A DNA stretch of 64,000 bases from Bordetella parapertussis (GTDB taxonomy: Bacteria; Pseudomonadota; Gammaproteobacteria; Burkholderiales; SG8-41). The DNA lies in assembly GCA_945885345.1 (NCBI GenBank), contig CAMCYP010000018.1, positions 1 to 64,000 of the forward strand, in the 5' to 3' direction. Made by a program: the position numbers and the translations under genes. Under the pieces are notes generated by a model. That model did no database searches, was not told the origin of the DNA, and saw only the letters and a program-made list of their open reading frames with translations. This document shows positions 11,214-20,358 of the stretch, in pieces; the stretch's first letter is position 1, and each line of letters starts with the position of its first letter.

Positions 11214-11221
11214 AAAGAGAA
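11214..11221. repeat. Target site duplication (left copy) AAAGAGAA
   Basis: Identical 8-mer abuts right TIR at 13322..13329. Confidence 0.88.
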
Positions 11222-11344
11222 GGCGTTATTATACTTCCCATACCCACGTTTTGCGGCGGGTGGGGCGTGAGTAGAGTAACCGATAATATTGAGGCCCTGG
11301 TTTGCGGCCTCCCGGCTCGCGAGCGGCTTACGAGAAAAATACTT

Positions 11345-12112
11345 ATGTTGACCGCGTTTATAGACGATAGCGGAACCGATGGAAGCGGGCCGTTTTGCGT
11401 GCTTGCGGGATACCTGTCAGACGTGGAGCAGTGGAAGTTATTTTCAGATTCTTGGGATATAGAGCTACGTACAGAACCGAAAATAAGTCACTTCAAAATG
11501 GCCCAAGCACACAGCAAGCGCGGACCTTTTTGGGGGTGGGATAACGAGGCCCGCGAAAACAAAGTCGCAAAACTAGCGAAAATCGTAAATCAACACGCGA
11601 TTGGAGGAATCGCCTCCATTGTGAGCAACAAGGCTTATCGAGAAGAGGCCAAGGGGTGCTTACCCGACACTATTGATCATCCGTACTGGCTCTGCTTTGA
11701 GCAAATCGTCATGGAAGCAATTCGTGTGTATGGGCACGAACTTAATGGCGGGAAAATAAATTTTGTATTCGACAGCCAAGGGGAAGGATACGAGCGGCGC
11801 GGCGGACTAGTACACGCAGGATGGCGGGAAGTGCTTACACGCACACCATACGAGCACCTGCTAGGCAGCATTACATTCGCCAGCGATCTCGACGTGCTTC
11901 CGCTACAGGCGGCTGATTTGCTGGCTTGGCATATTCGACGGCGCGGAGATCGTGCCATTCAAAAATCACCGGAAAATCGCCCCGCAGATGAATTATTGGG
12001 GGAAATTCCAATTCGTGTTTTTGATTGGAAGCCCAGTGACATCAGAGGCTATGTTGAGTGGTATCAACAGATGCACCCGAATAGCCCCATCAATAGACCC
12101 GACCTACATTAA
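11345..12112 (+). CDS. DUF3800 domain-containing protein (transposon passenger)
   Basis: MLTAFIDDSGTDGSGPFCVLAGYLS...INFVFDSQGEGYERR...VLPLQAADLLAWHIRRRGD: DUF3800 hallmark motifs (F-DDSG; QAADLLAW). Confidence 0.88.
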   Translation: MLTAFIDDSGTDGSGPFCVLAGYLSDVEQWKLFSDSWDIELRTEPKISHFKMAQAHSKRGPFWGWDNEARENKVAKLAKIVNQHAIGGIASIVSNKAYREEAKGCLPDTIDHPYWLCFEQIVMEAIRVYGHELNGGKINFVFDSQGEGYERRGGLVHAGWREVLTRTPYEHLLGSITFASDLDVLPLQAADLLAWHIRRRGDRAIQKSPENRPADELLGEIPIRVFDWKPSDIRGYVEWYQQMHPNSPINRPDLH

Positions 12113-12276
12113 CCGCGAGATTTCTTGTGGCTGGATTTATTTTTTTTAGGAATTATTGCACTCATGGCACGTTGAAATGATTTATTACTTTCCTCAATTC
12201 CAAGCGCCTTGGCAGTCTCAACAAATCGTTGAGACTGCCTCTTGTCATCTGATTCAGGCTTTGGCTTTTTTGCCAT
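12109..12276 (-). CDS. Small 55-aa hypothetical protein (not in supplied ORF track)
   Basis: Translated by hand: MAKKPKPESDDKRQSQRFVETAKALGIEESNKSFQRAMSAIIPKKNKSSHKKSRG*; AGGAG about 8-9 nt upstream of ATG; lies 30 bp after transposase stop on the same strand. Confidence 0.65.
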   Translation of the reverse strand: MAKKPKPESDDKRQSQRFVETAKALGIEESNKSFQRAMSAIIPKKNKSSHKKSRG

Positions 12277-12305
12277 TGCGTTTTCTCCTGCGCCAAGGTT
12301 CCTCG

Positions 12306-13256
12306 TTAACTAAACGTCGTATAGGTAAGGCGCTTACCTTTCACACCGAGCAACAATTTTTCGGCGCGCTCGATATCACTAACACCATTGGCGGCGCGAT
12401 TGTTGTAACGGAAATCAAACTCGGACAGGTAGCGGTTCAGGTGGTTATGCCCGCAATGTTGATAAACACCTTTCATGCCGCGCTTGAAAATCGAAAAGAA
12501 ACCTTCGATGGTGTTGGTGTGCACGGTCTTATCGGTGTAAGAAACATACTCGCCGATGCCGTGACGCACGATGCCATGCCTATCGAAATAGCGTTTCAGT
12601 CCGTTGTAACGGTTGTTGTATTGCGCGGCTTCGTCGGTCATCACGCGGGCCTTGGGCGAGATGTTCGCTTGCAAAATCGGCAGCAGGGTCGCCAGTTTCA
12701 GGTTATCCACGACCACGCTTTTAGCGCGGCCAGTGGTGCGGTCAACCAGAGACAGCACCTTGTTCTTATGCTCGTATCCACGGCCCTTCTTGACGCCTTT
12801 CGGCTTCTTGGTGAAGTCGTGACCGATGAAGGTTTCATCAATCTCAACGTCCCCGCCGTCACTACCAAATCCAGCCAAGCCCCCGTCCTTCATGGCTTCA
12901 CGGATGCGGTGCGACAGGAACCAAGCCGATTTGAGGGTGATGCCAAGGGTGCGGTGCAACTGGTTACTGCTGATGCCCTTCTTGCTGGACGCAATGAGGA
13001 AGATCGCTTGGAGCCAGAGGCGCAGCGGAATATGGCTGGACTCAAAAATGGTGCCCATCTTCACGGAAAACGGCTTGCGGCAGTCGTAGCACTTATACAG
13101 GCCAATGCGGGTCGATTTGCCGCCCATCAGCTTGTTACGCTCCACGCCGCCGCAGTGCGGGCATACCGGGCCATGCGGCCAGATGCGCGACTCTACGAAC
13201 TCGTAAGCGGCTTCTTCGTTATGAAAGTGCGGGGCGGAAAGGATGGATTCGCTCAT
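12306..13256 (-). CDS. IS1595 family (ISXO2-like) DDE transposase
   Basis: N-terminal zinc ribbon CPHCGG...CYDCRKPFSVKMGTIFESSHIPLRLWLQAIFL; VEIDETFIGHD; VMTDEAAQY; HTNTIEGFFSIFKRGMKGVYQHCGHNHLNRYLSEFDFRYNNR. Confidence 0.95.
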   Translation of the reverse strand: MSESILSAPHFHNEEAAYEFVESRIWPHGPVCPHCGGVERNKLMGGKSTRIGLYKCYDCRKPFSVKMGTIFESSHIPLRLWLQAIFLIASSKKGISSNQLHRTLGITLKSAWFLSHRIREAMKDGGLAGFGSDGGDVEIDETFIGHDFTKKPKGVKKGRGYEHKNKVLSLVDRTTGRAKSVVVDNLKLATLLPILQANISPKARVMTDEAAQYNNRYNGLKRYFDRHGIVRHGIGEYVSYTDKTVHTNTIEGFFSIFKRGMKGVYQHCGHNHLNRYLSEFDFRYNNRAANGVSDIERAEKLLLGVKGKRLTYTTFS

Positions 13257-13321
13257 GACTGGCTCCTGAATGTGAGACCAGTATGAGCGGTAAAAGTGGG
13301 TATGTCAAGTATAACGTCGCC

Positions 13322-13329
13322 AAAGAGAA
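13322..13329. repeat. Target site duplication (right copy) AAAGAGAA
   Basis: Same 8-mer as 11214..11221, immediately flanking the right TIR. Confidence 0.88.
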
Positions 13330-13590
13330 GGGGCGCCGCGGCTGCGTTCAACAATCGTGGGCCGGAGCGCCGGCGTCTGCTCCCGCAAACGGGCCTGCGG
13401 CTAACGAGTCGCAGCCGCCCCCAAGCTCACCGCCCTTCGGGTTCCCTGCGCTGCTCGCCAAGTCAGGCGGCTGCGGAACTCGCCCTTGCCTTCGGCAATG
13501 GCTCAGACAGTCCTCGCCGACTTCCCCTGACTTGGCTGTGCTGCTCGGCGGCTCACATGGGGGTTATGTCGTGGCTGGCGAGGTTTCCAT
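13330..13590. repeat. Right part of the interrupted intergenic structured repeat (non-coding)
   Basis: Contains GCCAAGTCAGG (13457..13467) / CCTGACTTGGC (13526..13536) inverted pair; resembles intergenic repeats I recall from betaproteobacterial genomes. Confidence 0.65.
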
Positions 13591-13599
13591 CAAAAACTT

Positions 13600-15684
13600 C
13601 TACACCTTCAAATACTCATTCCTCCCACCCAACCACCTCGCCAAATGCGCCTTCGCCGCCTCCGGCTCATCCCGCAACAACTTCTCCGCCGCATCCCGCG
13701 CCGCATCCAGCAAATCCAGATCCAGGGCCAGATCCGCAAACCGCAACATCGGCACCCCGCTCTGCCGCGCGCCCAGCAATTCGCCGGGCCCGCGCAGATT
13801 CAAATCGTGCCGCGCAATCTCGAAACCATCGGTATGTTCATAAATCACTTTCAACCGTTCCTTCGCGTTGGGCGACAGCTTGCCCTGGTAGAGCAGCACA
13901 CAGGTGCTCTCTGCCGCACCACGCCCGACGCGGCCACGCAGCTGGTGCATCTGTGACAGGCCCATGCGTTCGGCGTGTTCAATCACCATCAGCGAGGCGT
14001 TGGGCACATCGACGCCGACTTCGATTACCGTGGTGGCGACCAGCAGTTGCACTTCGCCATTCTTGAACGCGCTCATCACCTGCTGCTTTTCCGTGGACTT
14101 CAGCCGGCCGTGCACCAGGCCGACGCGCAATTCGGGGAAGGTCTGCTGCAGGTGAGCATGGGTATCCAGTGCGGTCTGCAATTGCAGTGTTTCCGATTCT
14201 TCGATCAACGGACACACCCAGTACGCCTGGCGGCCATCCATGCAGGCGTCGCGCACGCGCTGGATCACTTCATCGCGCCGCTCTTCCGCCACCAGCTTGG
14301 TCACCACCGGCGTACGCCCGGGCGGCAGTTCATCGATCACCGATACATCAAGGTCGGCGTAATAACTCATTGCCAGCGTGCGCGGAATCGGTGTCGCACT
14401 CATCATCAGCTGGTGCGGCTGCGCGCCCTTGTTTGATTGCGTGCCCTTCATGCGCAGCGCCAGACGCTGATGCACGCCGAAACGATGCTGTTCGTCGATC
14501 ACCGCCAGACCGAGGTTCTTGAACACTACTTCGTCTTCAAACAGGGCGTGGGTACCGACGACAATTTGTGCCTTACCCTGCGCAACATCCATAACCATTT
14601 GTTTTTTATCACTTTTCTTGATGCCGCCGGAAATCCACGCAATATTGATATTCAACGGCGTCAGCCACTCGGAGAATTTGCGGTAATGCTGCTCAGCAAG
14701 AATTTCCGTCGGCGCCATCACCGCCGCCTGATAACCGTTCTCCACACACTGCAGTGCCGCCAGCGCAGCCACCACGGTTTTGCCGCTACCGACGTCGCCC
14801 TGCAGCAAGCGCTGCATGGGATGCGACTGCCCGATGTCCTCGCGGATCTGCGCCAGCACCGTGTTCTGTGCTCGGGTCAGCTGGAACGGCAGGCGCTGCA
14901 ACAGTGCGTTGACCAGTTTGCCGCGTGCCTTCAGCACCGGTGCGCCGGCGGCGCGGCGGCGCCGGTAATGCACACGCATCGACAATTGCTGCGCCAGCAG
15001 TTCATCGAATTTCATGCGCCGCCAGGCCGGATGCACGCGGCCCTGCAATGCCGCCTGGGCAATATCCGGCGGCGGATTGTGCAGCAGGCGCACGGCGGCT
15101 TCGAACGGCGGCAAACCCAGAGCTTCAGTCAATGATGGCGGCAGCGTTTCTGCCAGCGACTCGGTATCCAGTGCCCGTGCAATCAAACGCCGCAAAGCGT
15201 CCTGGCCGAGGCCCGCGGTGGTGGGATAGATGGGTGTCAGCGCCTGTGCCACCGGTACATCGGCGCGCACCACGCGATAACGCGGATGAACCATTTCGGC
15301 ACCGAAATGCCCGAGGCGCACGTTGCCGAACACGCGTACCACATTGCCCGGGGCCAGTGTTTTCACCTGACTGCCGTAAAAATTCAGAAAACGCAGGGTC
15401 AGCTCTTCTCCGCTGCCATCATTGATGCGACATACCAGTTGCCGTTTCGGACGGTACTTGATGTCGCAGTCGGTGACCGTGCCCTGCACCAGCATTTCTT
15501 CGCCGGGCAACACATCGGCAATCGGACAAATGCGGGTTTCATCGTCATAGCGCAGCGGCAGATGCAGCACCAGGTCGAAGCGGCGCGCGATACCGAGTTT
15601 TGCCAGCCGTCCCAGCGTGCCGGCGCTGAGTCCGGACAGCGAGGGATGAGGTGCGGCAACCGCAGCCGCGCGCGCGCGCGCCAT
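13600..15684 (-). CDS. recG: ATP-dependent DNA helicase RecG
   Basis: LLQGDVGSGKTVVAALAAL, VVIDEQHRFGVHQRLAL, MSATPIPRTLAMSYYADLDVSVIDELPPGRTPV, HAERMGLSQMHQLRGRVGRG. Confidence 0.97.
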   Translation of the reverse strand: MARARAAAVAAPHPSLSGLSAGTLGRLAKLGIARRFDLVLHLPLRYDDETRICPIADVLPGEEMLVQGTVTDCDIKYRPKRQLVCRINDGSGEELTLRFLNFYGSQVKTLAPGNVVRVFGNVRLGHFGAEMVHPRYRVVRADVPVAQALTPIYPTTAGLGQDALRRLIARALDTESLAETLPPSLTEALGLPPFEAAVRLLHNPPPDIAQAALQGRVHPAWRRMKFDELLAQQLSMRVHYRRRRAAGAPVLKARGKLVNALLQRLPFQLTRAQNTVLAQIREDIGQSHPMQRLLQGDVGSGKTVVAALAALQCVENGYQAAVMAPTEILAEQHYRKFSEWLTPLNINIAWISGGIKKSDKKQMVMDVAQGKAQIVVGTHALFEDEVVFKNLGLAVIDEQHRFGVHQRLALRMKGTQSNKGAQPHQLMMSATPIPRTLAMSYYADLDVSVIDELPPGRTPVVTKLVAEERRDEVIQRVRDACMDGRQAYWVCPLIEESETLQLQTALDTHAHLQQTFPELRVGLVHGRLKSTEKQQVMSAFKNGEVQLLVATTVIEVGVDVPNASLMVIEHAERMGLSQMHQLRGRVGRGAAESTCVLLYQGKLSPNAKERLKVIYEHTDGFEIARHDLNLRGPGELLGARQSGVPMLRFADLALDLDLLDAARDAAEKLLRDEPEAAKAHLARWLGGRNEYLKV

Positions 15685-15698
15685 GGCGTGGCCGGGCG

Positions 15699-16088
15699 TC
15701 AGCGCGACAGCGGGCAGTGCATGACCGCGTCGACCTCGACCAGCGCGTTGCGCGGCAGGCTGGCGACACCGACTGCGGCGCGCGCCGGATAAGGCTCGTG
15801 AAAGTAGGTCGCCATGATTTCATTGACCTTCGCAAAATGGCCGAGGTCGGTCAGGTAGACATTGACCTTGACGAAATCATCGACCGTGCCACCGCCGGCG
15901 GCCGCCACCGCCTGCAGGTTTTTGAACACGCGATGAATCTGTGCGTCGATGCCCTCGGTCATTTGCATGGTCGCGGGATCGAGGCCGATCTGCCCGGCGA
16001 GATAAACCGTATCGCCGCAGCGCACCGCCTGCGAATAAGTGCCGATGGCCTGAGGCGCTGATGCCGTGTGTATGGGGGTCTTGCTCAT
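15699..16088 (-). CDS. RidA family protein (enamine/imine deaminase)
   Basis: [33 protein letters not shown]...[24 protein letters not shown]...[22 protein letters not shown]. Confidence 0.95.
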   Translation of the reverse strand: MSKTPIHTASAPQAIGTYSQAVRCGDTVYLAGQIGLDPATMQMTEGIDAQIHRVFKNLQAVAAAGGGTVDDFVKVNVYLTDLGHFAKVNEIMATYFHEPYPARAAVGVASLPRNALVEVDAVMHCPLSR

Positions 16089-16220
16089 GACGGGCTCCGC
16101 ATGGATTCATTGGACAGACAGGTGAACGCGATTAATGAGAACGTGACTCGGAACGTAATCATGACGTTCACCCGAACGAAACACAACGCATCGTGCAGCG
16201 CGCCTGACTCTTCCTTTGTA

Positions 16221-17372
16221 TCAGGACGGCAGGTTGAGCACGTACTTGGCGAGGATGTTGCGCTGGATTTCGTTGGAGCCCCCGTAGATCGTGCCCGGCC
16301 GCGAGTTGTAGAAGGGAGACAGCACGTCGATACGCGCATCGCCCATGGCCACTTCGCCGTCGATCGCGCCATAATCGCCGGCCGCCTCAATCAACAGTTC
16401 GGACAGGCGCTGATAGGTTTCCATCGACCACACCTTCAGCATCGATACGTCCTGCCCCAGCGCTTCGCCGCGGCGCGCGCGTTCGACATAACGCTGGTAG
16501 AGCGAACCGAGGTCGGCCAGATCGAGTTTCAGCTGCGTCAGCCGCTCGCTGAACGCGGCATCGGCCAGCAATCCGCGTGCCTGCGCCAGCGCTTCGAGTT
16601 TTTCCAGCGCCTGCAGCGGCCGCCGCGGGCTGCCGATGTTGAGGCGCTCGAAACCGAGCAGGCCCTTGGCAATGGTCCAGCCCTTGTGCAGTTCGCCGAC
16701 CAGATTTTTCTTCGGCGTGCGCACATTGTCGAAAAACACCTGGCAGAACTCTTCATGGCCGGCGATGTTGCGGATGGTACGCAAGGTGATGCCCGGGGTT
16801 TTCATGTCGACCAGCAGGAAACTGATGCCTTCCTGCTTTTTCTTCGCCGCCTTGTCGGTGCGCGCCAGCACATAGATGTGCGTCGCGTCGTGGGCCATTG
16901 AGGTCCAGATTTTGCTGCCGTTGATGACGTAATCATCACCGTCCGCCACCGCCTCGGTGCGCAGGCTGGCCAGATCCGAACCGGCATTGGGTTCGGAATA
17001 GCCCTGGCACCAGATCGCGTCACCGGCGATGATTTTCGGCAAAAAGAATGCGCGCTGTGCGTCGTTGCCAAACCGGATCAGCGTCGGGCCGACCATGGTG
17101 ATGCCCTGATCCGGCATGCGGCCGACGCCGGCGCGTTCGGTCTCCTCGAAATAAATCAGCAGTTTCGTCGGCGACAGACCCATGCCGCCGTGTTCGCGCG
17201 GCCAGTTCGGCGCAAGCCAGCCCTTTTTCGACAGTTTCAGGTACCAGTCACGGCATTCATGCCAGCGCATGCGCCGCGGCAGGAATTTGAATTCGTCAGG
17301 AAATTCCGTCTCGAAAAAAGCCCGCAATTCGACACGGAACGCCTCGTCATCCATTGCATTCCAGTCGCTCAT
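16221..17372 (-). CDS. Acyl-CoA dehydrogenase family protein
   Basis: QGYSEPNAGSDLASLRTEAVADGDDYVINGSKIWTS; YGGSNEIQRNILAKYVL. Confidence 0.95.
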   Translation of the reverse strand: MSDWNAMDDEAFRVELRAFFETEFPDEFKFLPRRMRWHECRDWYLKLSKKGWLAPNWPREHGGMGLSPTKLLIYFEETERAGVGRMPDQGITMVGPTLIRFGNDAQRAFFLPKIIAGDAIWCQGYSEPNAGSDLASLRTEAVADGDDYVINGSKIWTSMAHDATHIYVLARTDKAAKKKQEGISFLLVDMKTPGITLRTIRNIAGHEEFCQVFFDNVRTPKKNLVGELHKGWTIAKGLLGFERLNIGSPRRPLQALEKLEALAQARGLLADAAFSERLTQLKLDLADLGSLYQRYVERARRGEALGQDVSMLKVWSMETYQRLSELLIEAAGDYGAIDGEVAMGDARIDVLSPFYNSRPGTIYGGSNEIQRNILAKYVLNLPS

Positions 17373-18502
17373 GCCGCCTCCTTCATCAACTGCGCATAAC
17401 GCGCACGATGTGCGCGGCCGTTACCCAGCCAGGCCGACAGGGTCATCGCCCGCTTCACGTACAAACCCACGTCGCAGTCTTCGGTAAACCCGATTGCACC
17501 GTGAAACTGGATTGCCGCACGGGTGATCGCCAGCGCGGCTTCGGCACAGCGTGATTTGGCGCGGCTGGCCAGCAACGCGCGTGTCTGGTCATCCGGTGCC
17601 GCATCAAGCTGCGTCACCACTTCGCGCAGCACCGCGTCGGCGAGTTCCTGCTGGATGTAGAGATCGACGGCACGATGCTGCAGGGCCTGGAAACTGCCGA
17701 TGGCCTTGCCAAACTGCACCCGCGTTTTCATGTAGTCAAGGCTCATCTCGTGCGCGCTTTTCATCACGCCGACCAGTTCTGCCGATGCAATCGTCGCGGC
17801 ATGGTCCAGAGCGCGGCCAAGCGCGCCTTGCGCCACCTTGCCGGATGCCAGCACCTGTTCACGCGGCACCGTCACATCCTTCAGCGTCACCGCACCGTAA
17901 CTGCGGCCGTCGGCCAGCGGGACCAGGCCGGTGTCGCAGCCAGCGGCATCACGCGGAATCCACAGCAGCTGCAGTTCACCGGCACTCTGTGCGCTGACGA
18001 TGTAACCGTCAGCGCCAACGGCACCGATCACAAATTGTTTTTGTCCACTGACGCGGAAACCGCCTTCAAACGGCGTCGCGGTGGTCGCAATCCGTGTGGC
18101 GCTCACATCGTCGGCCTGTTCATGGCAGGCCACCACCGGTACGCGCTCACCGCTCACCAGACCGCTCAGCAATTCACCGCGTAACGGCGTGTCAGCGGCA
18201 TATTCCAACGCGCGCGCCGCCAGCACCGCCACGGCCGTATACGGCTCGGGCGTCAGCGCACGACCCAAGCCTTCGGCAACGATCGCCGCTTCCGTCAGCC
18301 CCAGCCCGAGGCCGCCGCAGGATTCCGGCGCCAGCACACCCAGCCAGCCCAGCTCAGCCAGTTGCCGCCACTGCGCACGATCAAATTCGGCATGCGTTTT
18401 CGCCAGCGCGCGCACGCGCGGCAGATCAGCGCCACGCTTCACAAAATCGCCGACGCTCTGCGCCAGCAGCGCAGCGTGGCTGTTGTCATCCGGTGTAATC
18501 AA
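17369..18502 (-). CDS. Acyl-CoA dehydrogenase family protein (degenerate-type small partner)
   Basis: LGWLGVLAPESCGGLGLGLTEAAIVAEGLGRAL; RVQFGKAIGSFQALQHRAVDLYI; QFHGAIGFTEDCDVGLYVKRA; overlaps upstream ACAD start. Confidence 0.92.
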   Translation of the reverse strand: MITPDDNSHAALLAQSVGDFVKRGADLPRVRALAKTHAEFDRAQWRQLAELGWLGVLAPESCGGLGLGLTEAAIVAEGLGRALTPEPYTAVAVLAARALEYAADTPLRGELLSGLVSGERVPVVACHEQADDVSATRIATTATPFEGGFRVSGQKQFVIGAVGADGYIVSAQSAGELQLLWIPRDAAGCDTGLVPLADGRSYGAVTLKDVTVPREQVLASGKVAQGALGRALDHAATIASAELVGVMKSAHEMSLDYMKTRVQFGKAIGSFQALQHRAVDLYIQQELADAVLREVVTQLDAAPDDQTRALLASRAKSRCAEAALAITRAAIQFHGAIGFTEDCDVGLYVKRAMTLSAWLGNGRAHRARYAQLMKEAA

Positions 18503-18524
18503 TTGCGCGCCCCTCTTGTTGCAA

Positions 18525-19535
18525 TCAGGAAAACAGGCTGAAGCTCACCCACCAGGCAATCGCAGCCATCGTCGCCGCACAGGGTATGGTCAGGATCCAC
18601 GCCAGTACGATGTTGCCGGCAACACCCCAGCGCACGGCCGCAGCAGATTGCGTGGAACCGACACCGACGATGGCGCCGGTGATGGTATGCGTGGTTGATA
18701 CCGGAATACCCAGACCGGTGGCGAGGAACAGCGTCATCGCACCACCGCTCTCGGCGCAGAAACCGCCCACCGGTTTCAGCTTGGTGATTTTCTGGCCCAT
18801 GGTCCTGACGATGCGCCAGCCGCCGAACAGCGTACCCAGCGAAATCGCGACATAACAGCAGATGACCACCCACATTGGAATCGGATCCTGGGGACCTGAC
18901 AGTCCTGCCGCGATCAGCAGCATGAGTATGATGCCCATGGTTTTTTGCGCGTCATTGCCGCCATGTCCCAGACTGTAGGCGGCCGCCGACAGCAGCTGCA
19001 ACCGCCGGAACCAGCGATCAACCTTCGCCGGCGTGGTCCGCCGGCAAATCCACGACACTGCCACCATCATCAGCCCGGCGAGCAGGAAACCCAGCGTCGG
19101 AGAGATCACGATAAACAGCAATGTTTTGTAAATACCGGCGCTCTGCAGCGCCCAGAATCCGCTTTTGGCGACCGCCGCACCAATCAGGCCGCCGATCAGC
19201 GCATGCGAAGAACTCGACGGCAATCCGTAATACCAGGTGATGATGTTCCAGGCGATCGCGCCCACCAGCGCACCGAATACGATGTGGTGATCGACCACCG
19301 AGGCGTCGATGATGCCCTGGCCAACCGTGGTCGCCACTTTCAGATGGAACACGAACAGCGCGGCAAAATTGAAAAACGCCGCCCACATCACCGCCTGGTA
19401 GGGCTTCAGCACCCGGGTCGAGACCACGGTGGCAATCGAATTCGCGGCGTCGTGAAAACCGTTCATGAAATCGAATACCAGTGCAACGACCACCAGTAGA
19501 GCGACTACGGCGAGGCTGATGCTGCCCGTATCCAT
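18525..19535 (-). CDS. Inorganic phosphate transporter, PiT family
   Basis: FDFMNGFHDAANSIATVVSTRVLKP; GLPSSSSHALIGGLIGAAV; SLGHGGNDAQKTMGII; VSTTHTITGAIVGVG. Confidence 0.95.
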   Translation of the reverse strand: MDTGSISLAVVALLVVVALVFDFMNGFHDAANSIATVVSTRVLKPYQAVMWAAFFNFAALFVFHLKVATTVGQGIIDASVVDHHIVFGALVGAIAWNIITWYYGLPSSSSHALIGGLIGAAVAKSGFWALQSAGIYKTLLFIVISPTLGFLLAGLMMVAVSWICRRTTPAKVDRWFRRLQLLSAAAYSLGHGGNDAQKTMGIILMLLIAAGLSGPQDPIPMWVVICCYVAISLGTLFGGWRIVRTMGQKITKLKPVGGFCAESGGAMTLFLATGLGIPVSTTHTITGAIVGVGSTQSAAAVRWGVAGNIVLAWILTIPCAATMAAIAWWVSFSLFS

Positions 19536-19539
19536 GAGG

Positions 19540-20175
19540 CTAACCGTGCTCGAGCACGATGCTTTCAATGATGTTCGCCACATCCTCGCAGCGGTCGGTG
19601 ATTTCCTCGAGCAGCATGTACACGGAACGCAGCTTGAACACCTGCTTCAGGTCGGATTCGTCGCGGAACAGCCGCGACATTGCCGAACGCATCACGCGGT
19701 CGGCATCGGATTCAAGACGGTCGATTTCCTCGCAGGTCTTGAGTATGGCCTGCGGTGAACTGAGGTTAGACAGCAGGCTGACGGCGGTTTTCACCCGTTC
19801 ACAGGTCATGTGGCAGATCTGCGCCAGTTGTTCGGCTTCAGGCGTCACACGCTGAATGTCGTACAACAGCAGGGATTCGGCGACGTCCTGGATCAGGTCC
19901 AGGATATCGTCCATGCGGGTGATCAGCTGGTGGATCTGGTCGCGATCAATCGGCGTGATGAACGTGCTGTGCAACACCACCAGCGTGTCATGGGTAATCT
20001 TGTCGGCGGCGCGTTCTGCATCATCGATGCGCCGCGTGTAGTGCTCGGCCTGCGCCAGATTCCCCATCAGCCCGACCAGTTCCTGGCTGCCCTCGACGAT
20101 GCGCAGGGCATGAGCATTGAAAAAATCAAAAAAACGGCCCTCACGCGGCATCAGTTTGGAAAATAAGGTGGCCAT
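19540..20175 (-). CDS. DUF47/TIGR00153 family phosphate transport regulator
   Basis: MATLFSKLMPREGRFFDFFNAHALRIVEGSQELVGLM...HDTLVVLHSTFITPIDRDQIHQLITRMDDILDLI. Confidence 0.93.
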   Translation of the reverse strand: MATLFSKLMPREGRFFDFFNAHALRIVEGSQELVGLMGNLAQAEHYTRRIDDAERAADKITHDTLVVLHSTFITPIDRDQIHQLITRMDDILDLIQDVAESLLLYDIQRVTPEAEQLAQICHMTCERVKTAVSLLSNLSSPQAILKTCEEIDRLESDADRVMRSAMSRLFRDESDLKQVFKLRSVYMLLEEITDRCEDVANIIESIVLEHG

Positions 20176-20358
20176 GTTGGTCTGTGTTTTTTACCGTTGA
20201 TCTGCGGTGGACTATAACTGATTGTTTTTATTTGTTTTTTATCAGGGCGTCGAGCGACTGCCGAAACGGCCGCCCGCCGCGCATGCGCAGCTTACAGAAT
20301 TACCGCTCCGCGGGCCATGCGTGCCTGCAGCATGCGGACCCGTCCGCGACACGGAACA

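Larger units (their letters stand above)
11222..13321. mobile_element. IS1595-family (ISXO2-like) transposable unit with DUF3800 passenger gene
   Basis: Left end GGCGTTATTATACTTCCCATACCCAC versus reverse complement of right end GGCGACGTTATACTTGACATACCCAC (21/26 identical); 8-bp direct repeat AAAGAGAA at 11214..11221 and 13322..13329; IS1595-type transposase inside. Confidence 0.92.

Noticed and set aside
12156-13286. 376-aa + strand ORF across the transposase
   Set aside because: Antisense to the clear IS1595 transposase; product has no recognisable features.
13296-14066. 256-aa + ORF rich in Arg/Ser/Pro at the recG 3' side
   Set aside because: Low-complexity translation of the intergenic repeat and recG antisense; not a credible protein.
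16221-18502. Two adjacent acyl-CoA dehydrogenases as a possible novel system
   Set aside because: Paired large/small ACAD genes are common in betaproteobacterial steroid/acyl-CoA catabolism; nothing unusual visible.
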